Below, in pieces: positions 11,310 through 26,477 of a DNA stretch of 64,000 nt. Origin of the DNA: Aquatica leii. Lineage: Eukaryota > Arthropoda > Insecta > Coleoptera > Lampyridae. The position numbers and the translations under genes are program-made. Every line of letters begins with the position of its first letter. The first letter of the stretch is position 1. The stretch is from positions 38,013,117 to 38,077,116 of the forward strand of contig CM069436.1 in the NCBI GenBank assembly GCA_035610365.1. The letters are read 5' to 3'. A model generated the notes under the pieces. It saw only the letters and a program-made list of their open reading frames with translations, made no database searches and was not told where the DNA came from.

Positions 11310-12300
11310 AATAAAATTAATTATTAGAAATAAAATTAAAAATTTTGAAAAAATAGGGTGTTCCAACAATAATTTATGTGTTACCAAAAAAAATCAATCA
11401 AAAAAAACTATTTTTATATTTGAATAAAAAAATTAATGCATCAATGAACAATCGTAAAACGTAATTTCTTACTTTTAAGAAATTATAAATTATTAAACAA
11501 TCAACAAAACTCATTAATTAAAAAAATATTTTGATTATGAACACTATTGCCATTGCTTATTAAATCAAAAGTTGTTACATTTACACAAATAAATTATTTA
11601 GAAATCTTTTAACGTGCATCGTAATACGAATTGTAATATAAGTATAAAGAGCGAGGTCTACGCGTGACGTCAGCTTGTCACATGACCTCGGCAGAATAAA
11701 TCGAGCAATCGGTCAATCCTCTACATTTACTATCCTTGCTTAAAACTGCGAATAAGTTAACCAAAATGCCAAACATCAAACCATAGCATCATACTGAAGT
11801 ATTACATTAAAATACAGGTGTTTATTGTAATACTGACTTGTAACCAATAAAAAAAATTATTCAAATTTAGCTCGGATTTGTTAGGAGGGACTTTACTCTA
11901 TCTTTTCACTGCATAGAGAATAGTAAACATTTTAAACAAACACCCAAATTTTGATATTATTTTATTTTGTTGAGTGAAAACAAATTAATGTAGTACCTAC
12001 ATTGTTTTTAAATATTAAAATTTTCAATTAAAATAAAACAAAACTAGAAAGATTCAGTCAGTTTAATTCTTCGTTCTAACTTTGTATTTCTTTAAACTTA
12101 AGTTAATTTTTTAGTACTAGATTTTTCAAATAGATGCCCAATAAATAGATTTTTCAAAATAAAGTTGATTTCCGACTTTAAACCGTTAAATTACAGAAAG
12201 AGTCAATTTGACCACAAATAGCGCTTTTAGGTATTTATTATTCAGCGGCCGTTCTAGTGTTAAATGATAAATATATCATTAAAGTACATTATGAAACAAT
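11310..12300. other. Upstream gap with CRE and half-site motifs
   Basis: No coding sequence seen. At 11653-11689 there is a compact motif group: a palindromic CRE (TGACGTCA, 11665-11672) flanked by inverted GAGGTC (11653-11658) and GACCTC (11684-11689) half-sites. It lies about 0.8 kb upstream of the transporter start site. The role is unknown. Confidence 0.4.
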
Positions 12301-12335
12301 AGTTCCTTGCTTTTGCAATAGTACCGAATCTTATT

Positions 12336-12439
12336 GAAACGTTCGAGAAGTTATCCACAAATTCGAGATCCTTCTCGAGGTTGTTATCCATCTTCTAGAA
12401 CGTATACCGAAAGATATGGAACACTCGAGAATGATTTTC
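12336..12439 (+). promoter_or_regulatory. Heat-shock-element-like cluster
   Basis: Repeated nGAAn/nTTCn units in 5-bp register: TTCgaGAA (12342-12349), TTCgaGAtccTTCtcGAg (12362-12379), a perfect TTCtaGAA (12393-12400) and GAAcaCTCgaGAA (12419-12431). These are binding-site patterns for HSF trimers. They end about 10 bp before the TATA box, a position typical of insect heat-shock promoters. Confidence 0.7.
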
Positions 12440-12447
12440 CAAATGTG

Positions 12448-12485
12448 TATATATATATACCGACGAAACAAATCGTAGGTCAGTT
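12448..12485 (+). promoter_or_regulatory. TATA box and initiator (predicted start at A12482)
   Basis: TATATATATATA at 12448-12459 and an insect Inr TCAGTT at 12480-12485 put the TATA about 32 bp upstream of A12482, the usual spacing. Start-site use is inferred, not observed. Confidence 0.65.
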
Positions 12486-12649
12486 ATTGCCGTAATGCGA
12501 ATACAGCAGTGTTAAGAAGATTATTCAAGTTGAAATAAATAAGTCGTTAGCACGTGTGTGTACATAAATATACAGAGAATAATCTTGTACGTGATTTTAG
12601 TGTAAACAAGTGTGAAGCTATCCGCGAACTTTATCTTATCTTAATTAGT
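12482..12649 (+). other. Predicted non-coding first exon of the sugar transporter
   Basis: It runs from the Inr to a strong donor (AGT|GTAAGTG at 12650). It contains only a very short upstream ORF (ATG at 12495, six codons). The acceptor tttgtttcag|T at 12967/12968 starts the first clear coding exon. A micro-exon supplying the start codon may lie between them, for example the ATGATGCAATTT at 12862-12873, but its splice sites are weak. Confidence 0.5.
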
Positions 12650-12967
12650 GTAAGTGTTTTTATTAAATATTATTAGATTTCATTAGTTCGGTTAATTTAC
12701 AAGTGTACATATTTCTAGTATAAGTAAAACATATTTTTAGTCGTTTAAATAAATTAGTTTTAGTAATTAAATTCGTAACATTATGATACAATCACAAATA
12801 ACGTTTAACTGAATCCCAGCTGAAATTATCAATAAACAAATCATGTATAGACAGTACAACAATGATGCAATTTGTAATTCTTTAAAAGAGTCGTACTTAC
12901 CAAAACGAACTGGTTTTACGACTTAGTTCAACTTACCTACTCTATAATTTACTTCTTTTTGTTTCAG

Positions 12968-14557
12968 TCTTTTCTAATAGTATATCTTCTTATAACCGCA
13001 GCAAACAATGGCATGATAATGGGATACTCTGCCGTTTTATTGCCACAATTAAAAGCTGTTAATGGAAGTCTACACATAGACGATGAAATGGGATCTTGGA
13101 TAGGTAAATAAAAACAAATCTTCATAAGTGAAAACGACTAACAACTGTTTTAGCCAGTATCAATTCGGCGTCAATTCCTGTAGGTGCTTTACTAAGTGGA
13201 ATATTTATGAATTACTGCGGTCGTAAAGGCGCATTATTAATCTATGCCGCTATGGTCGCGTTAGGATGGGTTTTCATTTTATCTGCACACAACTGCACCG
13301 TTGTTCTAATAGGAAGATTTATTGGAGGTATTGCTACATCTTTAGGCATGGTGCCAGGACAAGTACGTTATTACCGGAAATTATCAATTCGTAATTTTTA
13401 GACGCTTAGGTATATATAGCTGAAATAGCTCATCAAAAGAAAAGAGGATCATACGGAAGTATATCATTTATTGGTTTATCTTTTGGTATTCTGTTAGTAT
13501 ACATATTAGGATCGGTATTGCAATGGAGAATAGTGGCAGGTAAAGTAACTACAAATAATAATCTTCTTACGTTTTAATAATGGTGTATAGGACTGAGTAT
13601 AATACTACCAATAGTTTCTGCTGTCATGCTTTTGTATCTACCTGAAAGTCCAGTGTGGTACATTCGGAAAGGAAAAATAGACAAAGCAATGAAAGCGTGT
13701 TTGTGGTTTAGGAGAAATTACGACGAAGTATGTATTGACTTAACTATAGAATGCTTTTAAAGTGAACTTAAATTACTTATCAGGCCGAAGAAGAAATAGA
13801 CGAATTAATCAACAGAGTTAATCGTGAAAAAATAGAAAGAGAAATTAGTACTCAATCAACGTTATCAATACTCTGCAGTCGCCAAGTAATAAAACCTTTT
13901 ATTATCATGAATACTTTCATTATGTTTCAGTCTTTAAGTGGTGTTTACCTATTTGTGTTCTATGCAGTAGAAATAATTGATAAAATCGGCGATATAGGTT
14001 TTAATAACTTTTTCGTTAGTGTAGTAACTGCTGCAGTTCGATTGTTGTTTACAATAATAGCTACTATATTATTTGCTTTTGTTGGTCGTAGACCAATGGC
14101 TTTGATATCATTAATTGGAACCTTTGTCGCCGCTTTTGTATTAGGCACAACGCTGTATTTTGCTGAAAATCCAAATAGTTACGTTCTTGCAACTTGCTTG
14201 TTATGCTATATTAGCGCAAATACTATCGGTCTTCTCATATTACCTGGCATGATGTTAGGCGAAATTTTCCCTGCAAAAGTTAGGGCTCTCTCAGGCAGTA
14301 TTTCTTTTAGTATGTTTAGTTTATTTAATTTTGTTTTTGCTAAAATGTACCCGTTGCTAATTCAATATTTAAGATTTTACGGATTGTTTTGGTTTTTTGG
14401 TGCATCGGCGTTTTTGGGCACTATTTATATTTACGTTGCGTTACCGGAAACAAAAGGTAAAACCTTGCACGAGATCGAAGACTATTTTATGGCAAATAAT
14501 CTGTTTTGGATAACTAGAAATAAAAGTTCTAAAGAAACTCAAAGACTACTTAGCTAA
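12968..14557 (+). CDS. MFS sugar transporter, facilitated trehalose transporter Tret1-like (5 coding exons)
   Basis: Exons 12968-13103, 13154-13362, 13410-13539, 13591-13727 and 13784-14557 all join in frame at GT-AG sites, giving 461 residues and a stop, close to full length for the family. It is a plasma-membrane facilitator predicted to have 12 TM helices. Family signatures are NYCGRKGALL after TM2, AEIAHQKKRGSYGS, LPESPVWYIRKGKID closing TM6, GRRPMAL after TM8, and PETKGKTLHEIE after TM12. The last exon holds TM7-TM12. TM1 begins at the very first codons (FLIVYLLITAANNGM), so the start Met must lie in an upstream exon and is unresolved. No stops or frameshifts are present. Whether the substrate is trehalose, glucose or another sugar cannot be told from sequence. 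The promoter upstream looks heat-shock responsive. Confidence 0.9.
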
Positions 14558-14720
14558 TACCAAAATGCGAAAAATTTTAATTAATTAAATTTATTTACTA
14601 TTACGTACAATAATAAATGCGCTAGATAGTTTTAAAATTAAATACGTATATTGGCATTTGATACTGTAACCAAGATACGTATAAAAATTTTCTCATAAAA
14701 AATAAAATAAAGTTTTATCC
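14558..14720 (+). other. 3' UTR of the transporter with poly(A) signals
   Basis: An AT-rich tail follows the stop. Overlapping AATAAA motifs occur at about 14700-14707 (aaaaaataaaataaag), the first plausible cleavage signals downstream. Confidence 0.55.
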
Positions 14721-15332
14721 ACTGTTGTATTTATTTGTTTGGTCATGCACATATACCTACAGGTAGAAATTGAAGGACGTGGTCACAGTCTAAGAAATAA
14801 ATCCAACTTATGTAACCTAACTAATAAAGATTGTAATATTGACATTGTACAGAGAATATTGATACATAGAGAAAAGTTGCACGAAGCACATTTTGTTAAA
14901 TATTTTTGATCTCGCTCACTCTCGGTGATAACATGAATTTTCTAAATGCCTTTGTGTAACAAGTTCAATTGGAGATTAATGCAATTGCTTTTATTAGATA
15001 AATTTGATAATCCCAATTGACCATTATTTAAACATATGGTTTTAGATGCAACTTGTTTATTTTTAAAATGAATAAAATCAAACACACGTGCAAAGATCCG
15101 AGTTGGACAGATGGTTATTAAAGATAATTTTACCTGATATTCAACGCCATAGGTACCGATGAGTTCTGAAAAAATCTGATTTGAAATGACAAAATACGTA
15201 TTGAAAACATTTTAAGGGACACATGCAGAAATAATTACAAACAATACTACGAATCACGACAAGCAAAAGTACGCTAATGAATTTGACAGATACATACATA
15301 ACTCGCGTATGAGCATTTGTGAACACACAGTA
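14721..15332. other. Gap, nothing recognised
   Basis: No coding frame of substance and no repeat identified. Confidence 0.5.
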
Positions 15333-15827
15333 TAAATAACCCTTATAGTAAAGTTATTACAATAAAGTATCTACATTAACACGTATGTATTGCTGATCAA
15401 CTTAGATATTTAGTGACTCCATAAAAATAATATATTTATTTGCACAACATATTTAACGGGTAATTTTCGGGAAAGTGCCAGTTTTGAATGAATTATTATC
15501 ATTAAACAAATATTTTTCAAATAAAAAATATTTTTATTTTTTGTTTAACGTTTCCTTGAAGAATACTGGCTTTTAATGAATTGATGATTACAAAAAGTAT
15601 CGAAAATTGAATATAAAATTATTAATGGTCAAGGTGCCAACGAGATCAGAAAAGCATAAGCTAGGACAGTTTATGGAAAGAAAAAACTTTACGAAAAGGT
15701 AATGCTTTCAGTTGTGGTAACAAAGGAATTGGTGCAAGGGCTGCGCCGTCCATATGGACAACTCGTGTATTGCATAAAAGCGCAATCGGATTAAAGGCGA
15801 TTGTCGACACCTCTAAATTTTTAATAT

Positions 15828-17500
15828 TTAAACAATACATTGCCGTTACATTATAAAGGTTTGTTACAAGCTTTTTCGGTTTTACGAACCTTGCACGGCC
15901 AACTTACAATAGTCGGGATGAGGGGAGGTTCAAAGAAACAGTAAATATGCTTAAGGGCGCCAGAGCTGATCCAAAGTAACTTTTCTATCTTGCTCAGGAC
16001 AGAACGGTTCACACTTGTAACACGATGTTAGGTTCGTAACCCTATACTCGGCTGTTCGAGTAGTCAACGTTGGTTATTAACTAAAGACGAGTCAAAGAGG
16101 AAGGTATGTTGTCATAAAAGAGCAAATAACCACAATAACAACTTTAATTTAGAATCGTAGGATTATCACAGATATATCGAATTCTCATTACAGAGATGCC
16201 AGTCGTATCGGCAACACACAATACATCAGTAAAGTACAGTGAAATAAATAGCGAAGAATAGTTCGTAGTAAATATGGTTTGTGTACAATATGCGAAATAC
16301 ACAAAATAATTAGTAATATGGCATTACAGACAATCACACAGTGATAATAAATTACTACAGTAATAATAACCTATCGTAACAAGTCGTGGTAATACATCGT
16401 AGGCGAAGCATACAAAGGAAGTACTAATATGATCTTATTGATAATAAAACATCGAGACTAATTACGAAATTAATATAGCATTAACGTTAATTACTCGTTG
16501 GTAGTACACAGCATGCGCAACTCAAAATAAGTAAAAAATTACTACCTAACTGGTAAAACAACAATATTAATAGTTACCGCACAAATATTAGCAAGAGTTT
16601 CGTGAGTGACCTTTCTGACAACGAATAAAATACATCAAACAACTTACCCATAAACAGGAACTTTCACTCGTACGAAGAAAGCGCTTTCCTCGGCAATCCT
16701 GTAAACACTCTTAAATAGCAAGTCGTGTCAAACGAATTCCTCACGAAAGTGAAATCTACAAAATGATTATTTATATTTAACGAAAGTACATAAAGCCTAA
16801 CCCGGTCGTCGTATGCTGTTATACCCCGACGAAGACAGATGGTTACGCAGGTATCTGCCGCCTGAGTACAATCTCGACAATTGTAGTTAGCTTCGGTATA
16901 TTAAATTTTAGCCATATGACGTATGCCTCGGATTATATTCGTCCGACAAAATTATTATTCGAAATTGATTCTTCACCAATAGTTATCGGCTAAGAACGGA
17001 TGCCAGCACGTGGCGGAACGGCTATTGAATTACGAGAAATTACAACAGAGTTTTAATAAATGACAGCTATTAGCTTACCCGGTGATGACTCAAATGTATT
17101 ATAAGCGTAATACCAAGTAATACCCTTATAAATTGGTCCCCATTACGGTGGATGGTTTTTGGAATTTATTTGCAAGTACCACCGGCCATTTTATGCAGTT
17201 GTCAAGTTAAAGAATTCGTCGTAAATGACAGTCACGCGTAAAGATCGGTAGGGGGCGTCCAAACCGGAATCTAATTTCAAGTCAAAATACATAGGCGTAC
17301 GTAATGAAAATTTCGTCCGTAACAGGTTACATTGTCGTTACATTAACACCGTTATATTGCCGTTAGATTATTACCGTTACATTATAATCGTTACATTATC
17401 ACCCATTAAATTGCTGTATTATTACAACCGTTACATTACATATGTTACATTGCGGTTATATTAGAATTGTTACATCGCCGTGACATTATAACCATTACAA
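15828..17500. repeat. Degenerate GTTACATT minisatellite, interrupted by the solo LTR
   Basis: About a dozen imperfect 13-18 bp units of the type ccGTTACATTaTaa occur at 15830-15857 and 17325-17500. The two parts were contiguous before the LTR inserted, because the flanks share the GGTT duplication inside one unit. Confidence 0.7.
15862..17324 (+). repeat. Solo LTR (1463 bp) with GGTT duplication
   Basis: It starts TGTTAC and ends GTAACA, the inverted TG..CA termini of an LTR. It is flanked by GGTT at 15858-15861 and 17325-17328. No gag or pol is attached on either side, so it is a solo LTR left by recombination. A related truncated copy in the opposite orientation lies at 9806-10577. Orientation is assigned from the copy comparison only. 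Confidence 0.75.
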
Positions 17501-17733
17501 TATTATTCAAGGAAACGTAAAACAAAAAAATCAAAGATTTTCTTATTTGAAAAGTATTTGTTCAATGATAATAAAATATTCAAAATTGGCACTTTTTTGG
17601 AAATTACCCGTTAACTATATTGTAAATAAATTTGTTTTCACTCAACTACTAAATATCCAAATTAACCAGCAATACCTATGTATTATTAAAGATATTTTTT
17701 GTAATTACTTTAATATAAAGGTTGCTTAAATAT

Positions 17734-18289
17734 CTAATAGTAAACGAAACCAAAAGAAATTGTTACTGTCATTTTGTTGTTCTTTAATTAATTTTAGAAA
17801 TATCATTTTGGCGTTGTTTTCTATAATTTTTGATTGGTTTTTTAATTAGATACGGATGCAGTAATAAATGATATATACCTATTACAAAACCGATATATGT
17901 ACATATATAATTGAACTAAAAGTTTTAAATTGTCAGTACGCAAAAAATAAATAAGATGATGTAACGTAAAAATTTTATGTACTTTACGATATACGAAAAA
18001 GTAGCGGTCAAAACAATTAAAACCTGGCAACATATGAAAATTGATATACTTATTTCAACTAAAATATTCTTATTTTACATAAAACTCTCTATATATTATT
18101 GCACATTTTGATCTTACGAAACATTCTGAAACACTTTCATTTATAAAGTCTTATACCTAACTCTAAATATTAAAGAAATACCGAGAAACAACAACAAGGG
18201 CTGTTCCAAACACGAAAAGATTACGTCATCGCACATTGCGTGAGCGAGGATCTTGACATATCCAAAGAAGTTACAGTCGTATTTATATA
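17734..18289. other. Gap, nothing recognised
   Basis: AT-rich sequence. A 63-residue minus-strand frame at 18033-17842 shows no family resemblance. Confidence 0.5.
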
Positions 18290-20700
18290 GAAGTATGGAC
18301 GATTAGATAAACTACAAGCAGTCGAAAAAGTTTTAAAGCTACGTAGTGACCAACGTTTCGTTTTCTACCTGGTCATCAAGAAGTACTTACGTGCAAAGCC
18401 ATTATACGAAAATCTGTGGCGAGCATTATGGAATCTCAAGAGAAAAATGGAGTTCCACAATATTAAGAAATTGCCAGTACCCAAACTTGGTTGTGGCTTC
18501 CGAGGAACAGACGTTCAAGTGTTGATCAGTTCGGGTCAGGAAAAGTCTATTGACTTTTATGTTCAAAGGAATTGCGGAAATGGAGAGAGCTGCCGCTATC
18601 GCCACAACCCTTTCTACCGGTTTTACATCCAACTTCCTGTTCTAGGACAGAACAGTCTTCAGAAGAAGACAATGAAACGTTCTCGAGGTTATTGTCAACT
18701 TCAAGACAACGACCGAATGGTAGGAAAACTGTCCAAAAATTCTTAAAAAATGGAAAACAATTCTAGAAAAATTGAAGAAAACTGTCCGATCATTCTTAAA
18801 AAATAACAGAAAATCCTAAAGTCTAAAAGAAAAAATACGAACTAGCTTTAAAAATCAAATAAAGCAGATATGTTAAATTTAAGAAAAGAAATATGCGAAG
18901 TTCTAGAAAAGAAAATAGATGCAATAGAGGACAAATTAGAAGATAGAATGAAATTGCTTGAAGGAAGAATAAACCAAGAATTGTCACGGTGAAGAACTGT
19001 CAGGAGCGAAGATTTAATAGACCATTAAAAAGAAGCGAAGATTTAAAATCCTACTCCCACATTTTGATTAAAAAACTCCTTGGTCAACGTACTTCAAGCA
19101 GTTTGAAGCCGCAGCTACAGCTAATGGTTGGAGCAACAAGCAGAAAACGAGGTCTTTAATGGTGGCCTTACGCGGAGAAGCGCTTGAAATCTTTGAAATT
19201 ACAAACTCTTAGTTTCACGTTTAGAATTAGATACGGAGATGCTCATCTTCAACAGGTCTACTAAGCCCAAACAAAAAGTCGGGTGCAGAAAGCTGCGGTA
19301 AGTTTTCAAGAGTTTGAGTCTGACATCGCTAGATTGATGCGACTTGCGTTTCCTACAGCACCAAATACCTTCTTGGAGCAGTTAGCTATTCAAACCTTTG
19401 TAGACGGCCTCCGAGACAGCAAAACATAGCAGACTCTTCGATTAGCTCGACCTAAGACATTGGATGGCGCTTTAGTGCGTGCCCTACAGTTTGAAATTAT
19501 AATAAGTTAAATTATAAACTCAGTTGTGCTGTGGAAGTAGATACCCGAACAGACACTAGAAAACATCGAGAAGATAACACGACGAATACTTCGTTTGATG
19601 GATACCATCTTGCGCGGACTGTTTTGGAAGACGTGTTTGGTTTACCTAGACGACGTGATCGTGGTTGGAAGGTTGTTTGAAGAACACTTGAACAACTTGA
19701 AAAAAATTATCCAACAACAACTACGTGGGGCAAAACTAAAGCTGAGGCCAAATAAGTGCCACGTATTTAAGAAGGAAGTGCAATACCTTGGCCGCGTCGT
19801 ATCTAGATATGGATAGTAATAGTTGACCCAGACAAAGTCCGAGCAGTGCAAGCATAGCCAAGACCAATCGACAAGTTCGCAGTTATTTTGGATTGTGCAT
19901 CTATTATAGACGATTTGTACATAGATTTGTCAACATTGCCAAACCTTTGACAAAATTGACCAAAGAAAGAGTAGAATTTAGATGGAATGAAGACTGCGAA
20001 AGCACTTTCCATCAACTAAAACAGGCTCTAGTCACTATGCCGATTTGAAGTTATCCAAGAAAAGATAGAAAATTTGTTTTGAATACCGATGCAAGTAACC
20101 TGGCCATAGGTGTGGTCCTTTCGCAGGTACAAGATGGACAAGAGTATGACTACTACACAGAACACTGTGCTAGGTAGCAGTTATCGGAACGTTGATGTCT
20201 TGTCCAAAAGACCATGTCAGGCAGATCCCAGTCATTATTCACGACTTGAAGAAAAGGTCGAATGTTTTCAGAGAACTGGTATGGTTGACAGTGAGTGGGA
20301 ACCTGATCAGTTGCGTCGTGAACAACAAAACGATACCGAAATAACACTACTCCTGAACTGAACAAGCATACTGGGCGCAGTGAGATTCTTTGAAAGTAGA
20401 AGACTGTCTTCTTAAGCAATCCTTAAAATGTCGAAGGCAAGGAAAACAAACTACAGTTGGTAGTGCCAAAGAACCGGGTGTCACAGATGTTGAAGCATCT
20501 GCGTGATGATACATCAGGAAGACACTTTGGCGTAAAAACAGACATTGGGGAAAGTTTTAGAAAGATTCTACTGAGTGTAATGCAAAGAGAATGTCATCTA
20601 ATGACGCCGTAAGTGCACGATCTGCGCATCAGGATATGATTCAGCAAAAAAGCGCAAACCCACCCTGGCAGCACATTGACGTGGACACGTCTTAATGATG
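18290..20700 (+). pseudogene. Decayed Gypsy-type retrotransposon, gag-pol remnants
   Basis: Plus-strand pieces run in order. A K/E-rich gag coil lies at about 18870-18990. Gag DIARLMRLAFPTAPNTFLEQ…RLARPKTLDGALVRAL lies at 19325-19490. An RT piece containing LVYLDDVIVVG and LKLRPNKCHVFKKEVQYLG follows (19620-19795). Next comes an RNase H/linker region with NVDVLSKRPCQADPSHYSRLEEK (20183-20250). The integrase zinc-binding side (VVPKNRVSQMLKHLRDDTSG.HFGVK) lies at about 20460-20540. Stops and frameshifts break every domain, and protease and most of RT are missing. YLDD and the domain order fit Gypsy (Metaviridae-type). No LTRs were found. Confidence 0.8.
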
Positions 20701-21089
20701 TATGGTACGTAATTTTGACGTCAATAAAACGTAATGTGTTGCCTGGGCATGTAGCACCCAATGTCCTGAAGATGTCAGTTTCTTGGCCAATTCATAGATG
20801 TATGTCCCGGCTATTTAAAACATAACCATGAGATATCATAAATGAAATATTTAGATCATTAAAACTATATATTTCACTGGTTTTTCAGCTGTTTTTGTTT
20901 CGTTTTGTGCCGTGATCTCTTTACCGTGATCTTTATTGTTGCGTATGTAAAAAAAAGAATGAAAAAATATTGATTGGAGTAGGTAGTAATTATGTTTGTT
21001 TTCGTATTCTTTATAAACTATTTAAAAATAGCTTTGATTTTATATATAAGCAAGTGAGGTTATAATTATTCTAAGAAAAATTTTATCGT
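20701..21089. other. Gap, nothing recognised
   Basis: No coding sequence or clear repeat between the Gypsy remnant and the fragment at 21090. Confidence 0.5.
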
Positions 21090-21350
21090 TTAGCCAAAGA
21101 ATAAGAGAGTATTTCTATTACTGAGCTAAAGCTTCCTGTAAGCCCTCAAGAACAACTTGATGCTTTGAAAAAGTACCTTCAAATAGAAGAAAACATGAAC
21201 AATTCCGTAAGCATTGTATTGGTTTTCTAACGATTCAGTGTACATTTAATAGATGTGTAATTTTAGATCCTAGAAATTGCAAAAACATTGGGGACAACGC
21301 GGAGGACTTCATAAGGAGCTAATCCTTCCAAAATTGATCAATGATGCTGT
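21090..21350 (+). pseudogene. Exon-like fragment resembling DUF4806-type proteins
   Basis: One frame reads ELKLPVSPQEQLDALKKYLQIEENMNNS (about 21123-21206). It then meets a donor (gtaagc) and an acceptor (ttttag at about 21268) and continues ILEIAKTLGTTRRTS before a stop. The LP.S..EQL..LKKYLQ..E pattern resembles the start of DUF4806 domains, common in insect transposon-associated proteins. The match is by eye and weak. Confidence 0.3.
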
Positions 21351-21631
21351 TTTACACATAATTTCATTTAATCTAATTAAAGTTAAAAAACGAAAATTTC
21401 TTCACGGTTTTGTTCAAGTTACCTCCACGTCATCACAGCCTTGAATTTCGCCATTTTATGGTAAAACAAATAAAACTATAGTAAATGTGCCGAACTTTTA
21501 ATATGCTTTGGATACTCATAATCTTAGCGTTTAATTAACATACTTTTTATGTTACTAATTACAACTAGTATACACTCGATACCAATTTCAATTAAAATTT
21601 AACATCGTATTTTGGTAATACTTAAAGGAAT

Positions 21632-25477
<3,846 letters not shown>

Positions 25478-25528
25478 TTTTAAGTATTTTAATGTAGATG
25501 TATGAATTTGACGAAAGGTTTTTACTCT

Positions 25529-25800
25529 ACAAAATAAAATATGAATTATTGAATTGTTACACAATTTTTCAATTTCATAATTGATTTTTAAGATTAGTAA
25601 AGATAATATAATTATGCATTTGAATGTTTTAATAAAGAATGACCTTTAATTAATAAAATTAAAGAAAAATTTAAATTACTTACAGAATTTTGTATTTTTT
25701 TTGTTATGTTAATGCGGATGGGAGACCCGGCAACGACTGAAATGTCAGTAGTTTCCAAATCAAGTTGACCTTTGCATTGCAAAAGGGCAATTGAAGGTTA
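25529..25800 (-). other. Eno: Enolase 5' UTR intron and first exon
   Basis: A minus-strand acceptor (ttttgtag) lies near 25529 just before the ATG exon. A donor consensus (ct|GTAAGTAA) sits at 25684/25683, implying a non-coding first exon from about 25684 to about 25760-25800. The exact start site is not determined. Confidence 0.5.
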
Positions 25801-26107
25801 TATGATATTTAACTATTAAACTTGGTTGATAGATGGTGCCACGTTTAACTTTATCAAAATATTACATATATGGTGATTGAAATTTAATAATCATATTTAA
25901 ATTTTAAATACAGAGTTTGTAAATATATTTTTCTCACTACCACGTTGGTAAATCAACGTTACTTTGACAAAAAAAAACGACAGTAATGGAAAGTAAAACC
26001 TTGGATACATAAACGGATGGGATTCAAGGAGCGAAAGAACGATTTACCAAGGAAGGACACTTTCCGCCTATGTACACTAGTCATGTATACCTAAATAGAG
26101 GACGCAT

Positions 26108-26317
26108 TTATTTATTAATATTAATATTAATACTACAATTGGAACATTCTTCAATGCTAATTGAGGGTATGTTTACAAATTGTTTAAAATCATTTTCTAC
26201 CTTGTTCATAACATAAATAACGTTATTAACTATATCAATTGCATTTTCGTTAGTGGTACCATTAATAAACATTATAGCAACGATTATAGTTAGACAATGA
26301 GATACCTTTATATTCAT
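26108..26317 (-). CDS. Possible small secreted protein (69 aa)
   Basis: From the ATG at 26317 the frame opens with a signal-peptide-like stretch (MNIKVSHCLTIIVAIMFING). It continues ENAIDIVNNVIYVMNKVEND…IEECSNCS to a stop at 26108. I recognise no family. The end is a low-complexity INININK, and a donor-like gtagta overlaps CSNC, so this may be the first exon of a longer gene or a decayed one. It lies between the enolase 5' end and a hAT MITE. Confidence 0.3.
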   Translation of the reverse strand: MNIKVSHCLTIIVAIMFINGTTNENAIDIVNNVIYVMNKVENDFKQFVNIPSISIEECSNCSINININK

Positions 26318-26477
26318 GTTAGATGGCGATAGTGAAAACAAGATAATAATTAAATGCAAATAAGCCTCAAACCGTTTTTGGTTATTAAAAGATTGCAAAT
26401 GATGGCGGCACAAGTAAGTTCCTTACACATGCTATTAGTTTCGACATACGTGCAAAGCAATGTTTTACCAGTTAACT

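Larger units (their letters stand above)
15333..17733. mobile_element. DNA element with long (~230 bp) terminal inverted repeats
   Basis: The left arm (about 15333-15563) and right arm (about 17503-17733) are diverged inverted copies. Shared blocks read inward on the right arm include tcaaggaaacgt (17507), caatgataataa, ttggcac, attacccgttaa and cagcaatac. Inside are a decayed plus-strand stretch (15640-15790) and a GTTACATT minisatellite split by a solo LTR. No transposase is seen. The outer ends are approximate and the target duplication is not resolved. Confidence 0.65.

Noticed and set aside
15640-15790. Weak resemblance to a non-LTR RT C-terminus (KKLYEKVMLSVVV)
   Set aside because: Too short and lacking neighbouring RT blocks, so left as unassigned interior of the long-TIR element.
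25478-25564. Upstream in-frame ATG giving a longer enolase N-terminus
   Set aside because: It lies before the splice acceptor near 25529, and the standard enolase start is [10 protein letters not shown].
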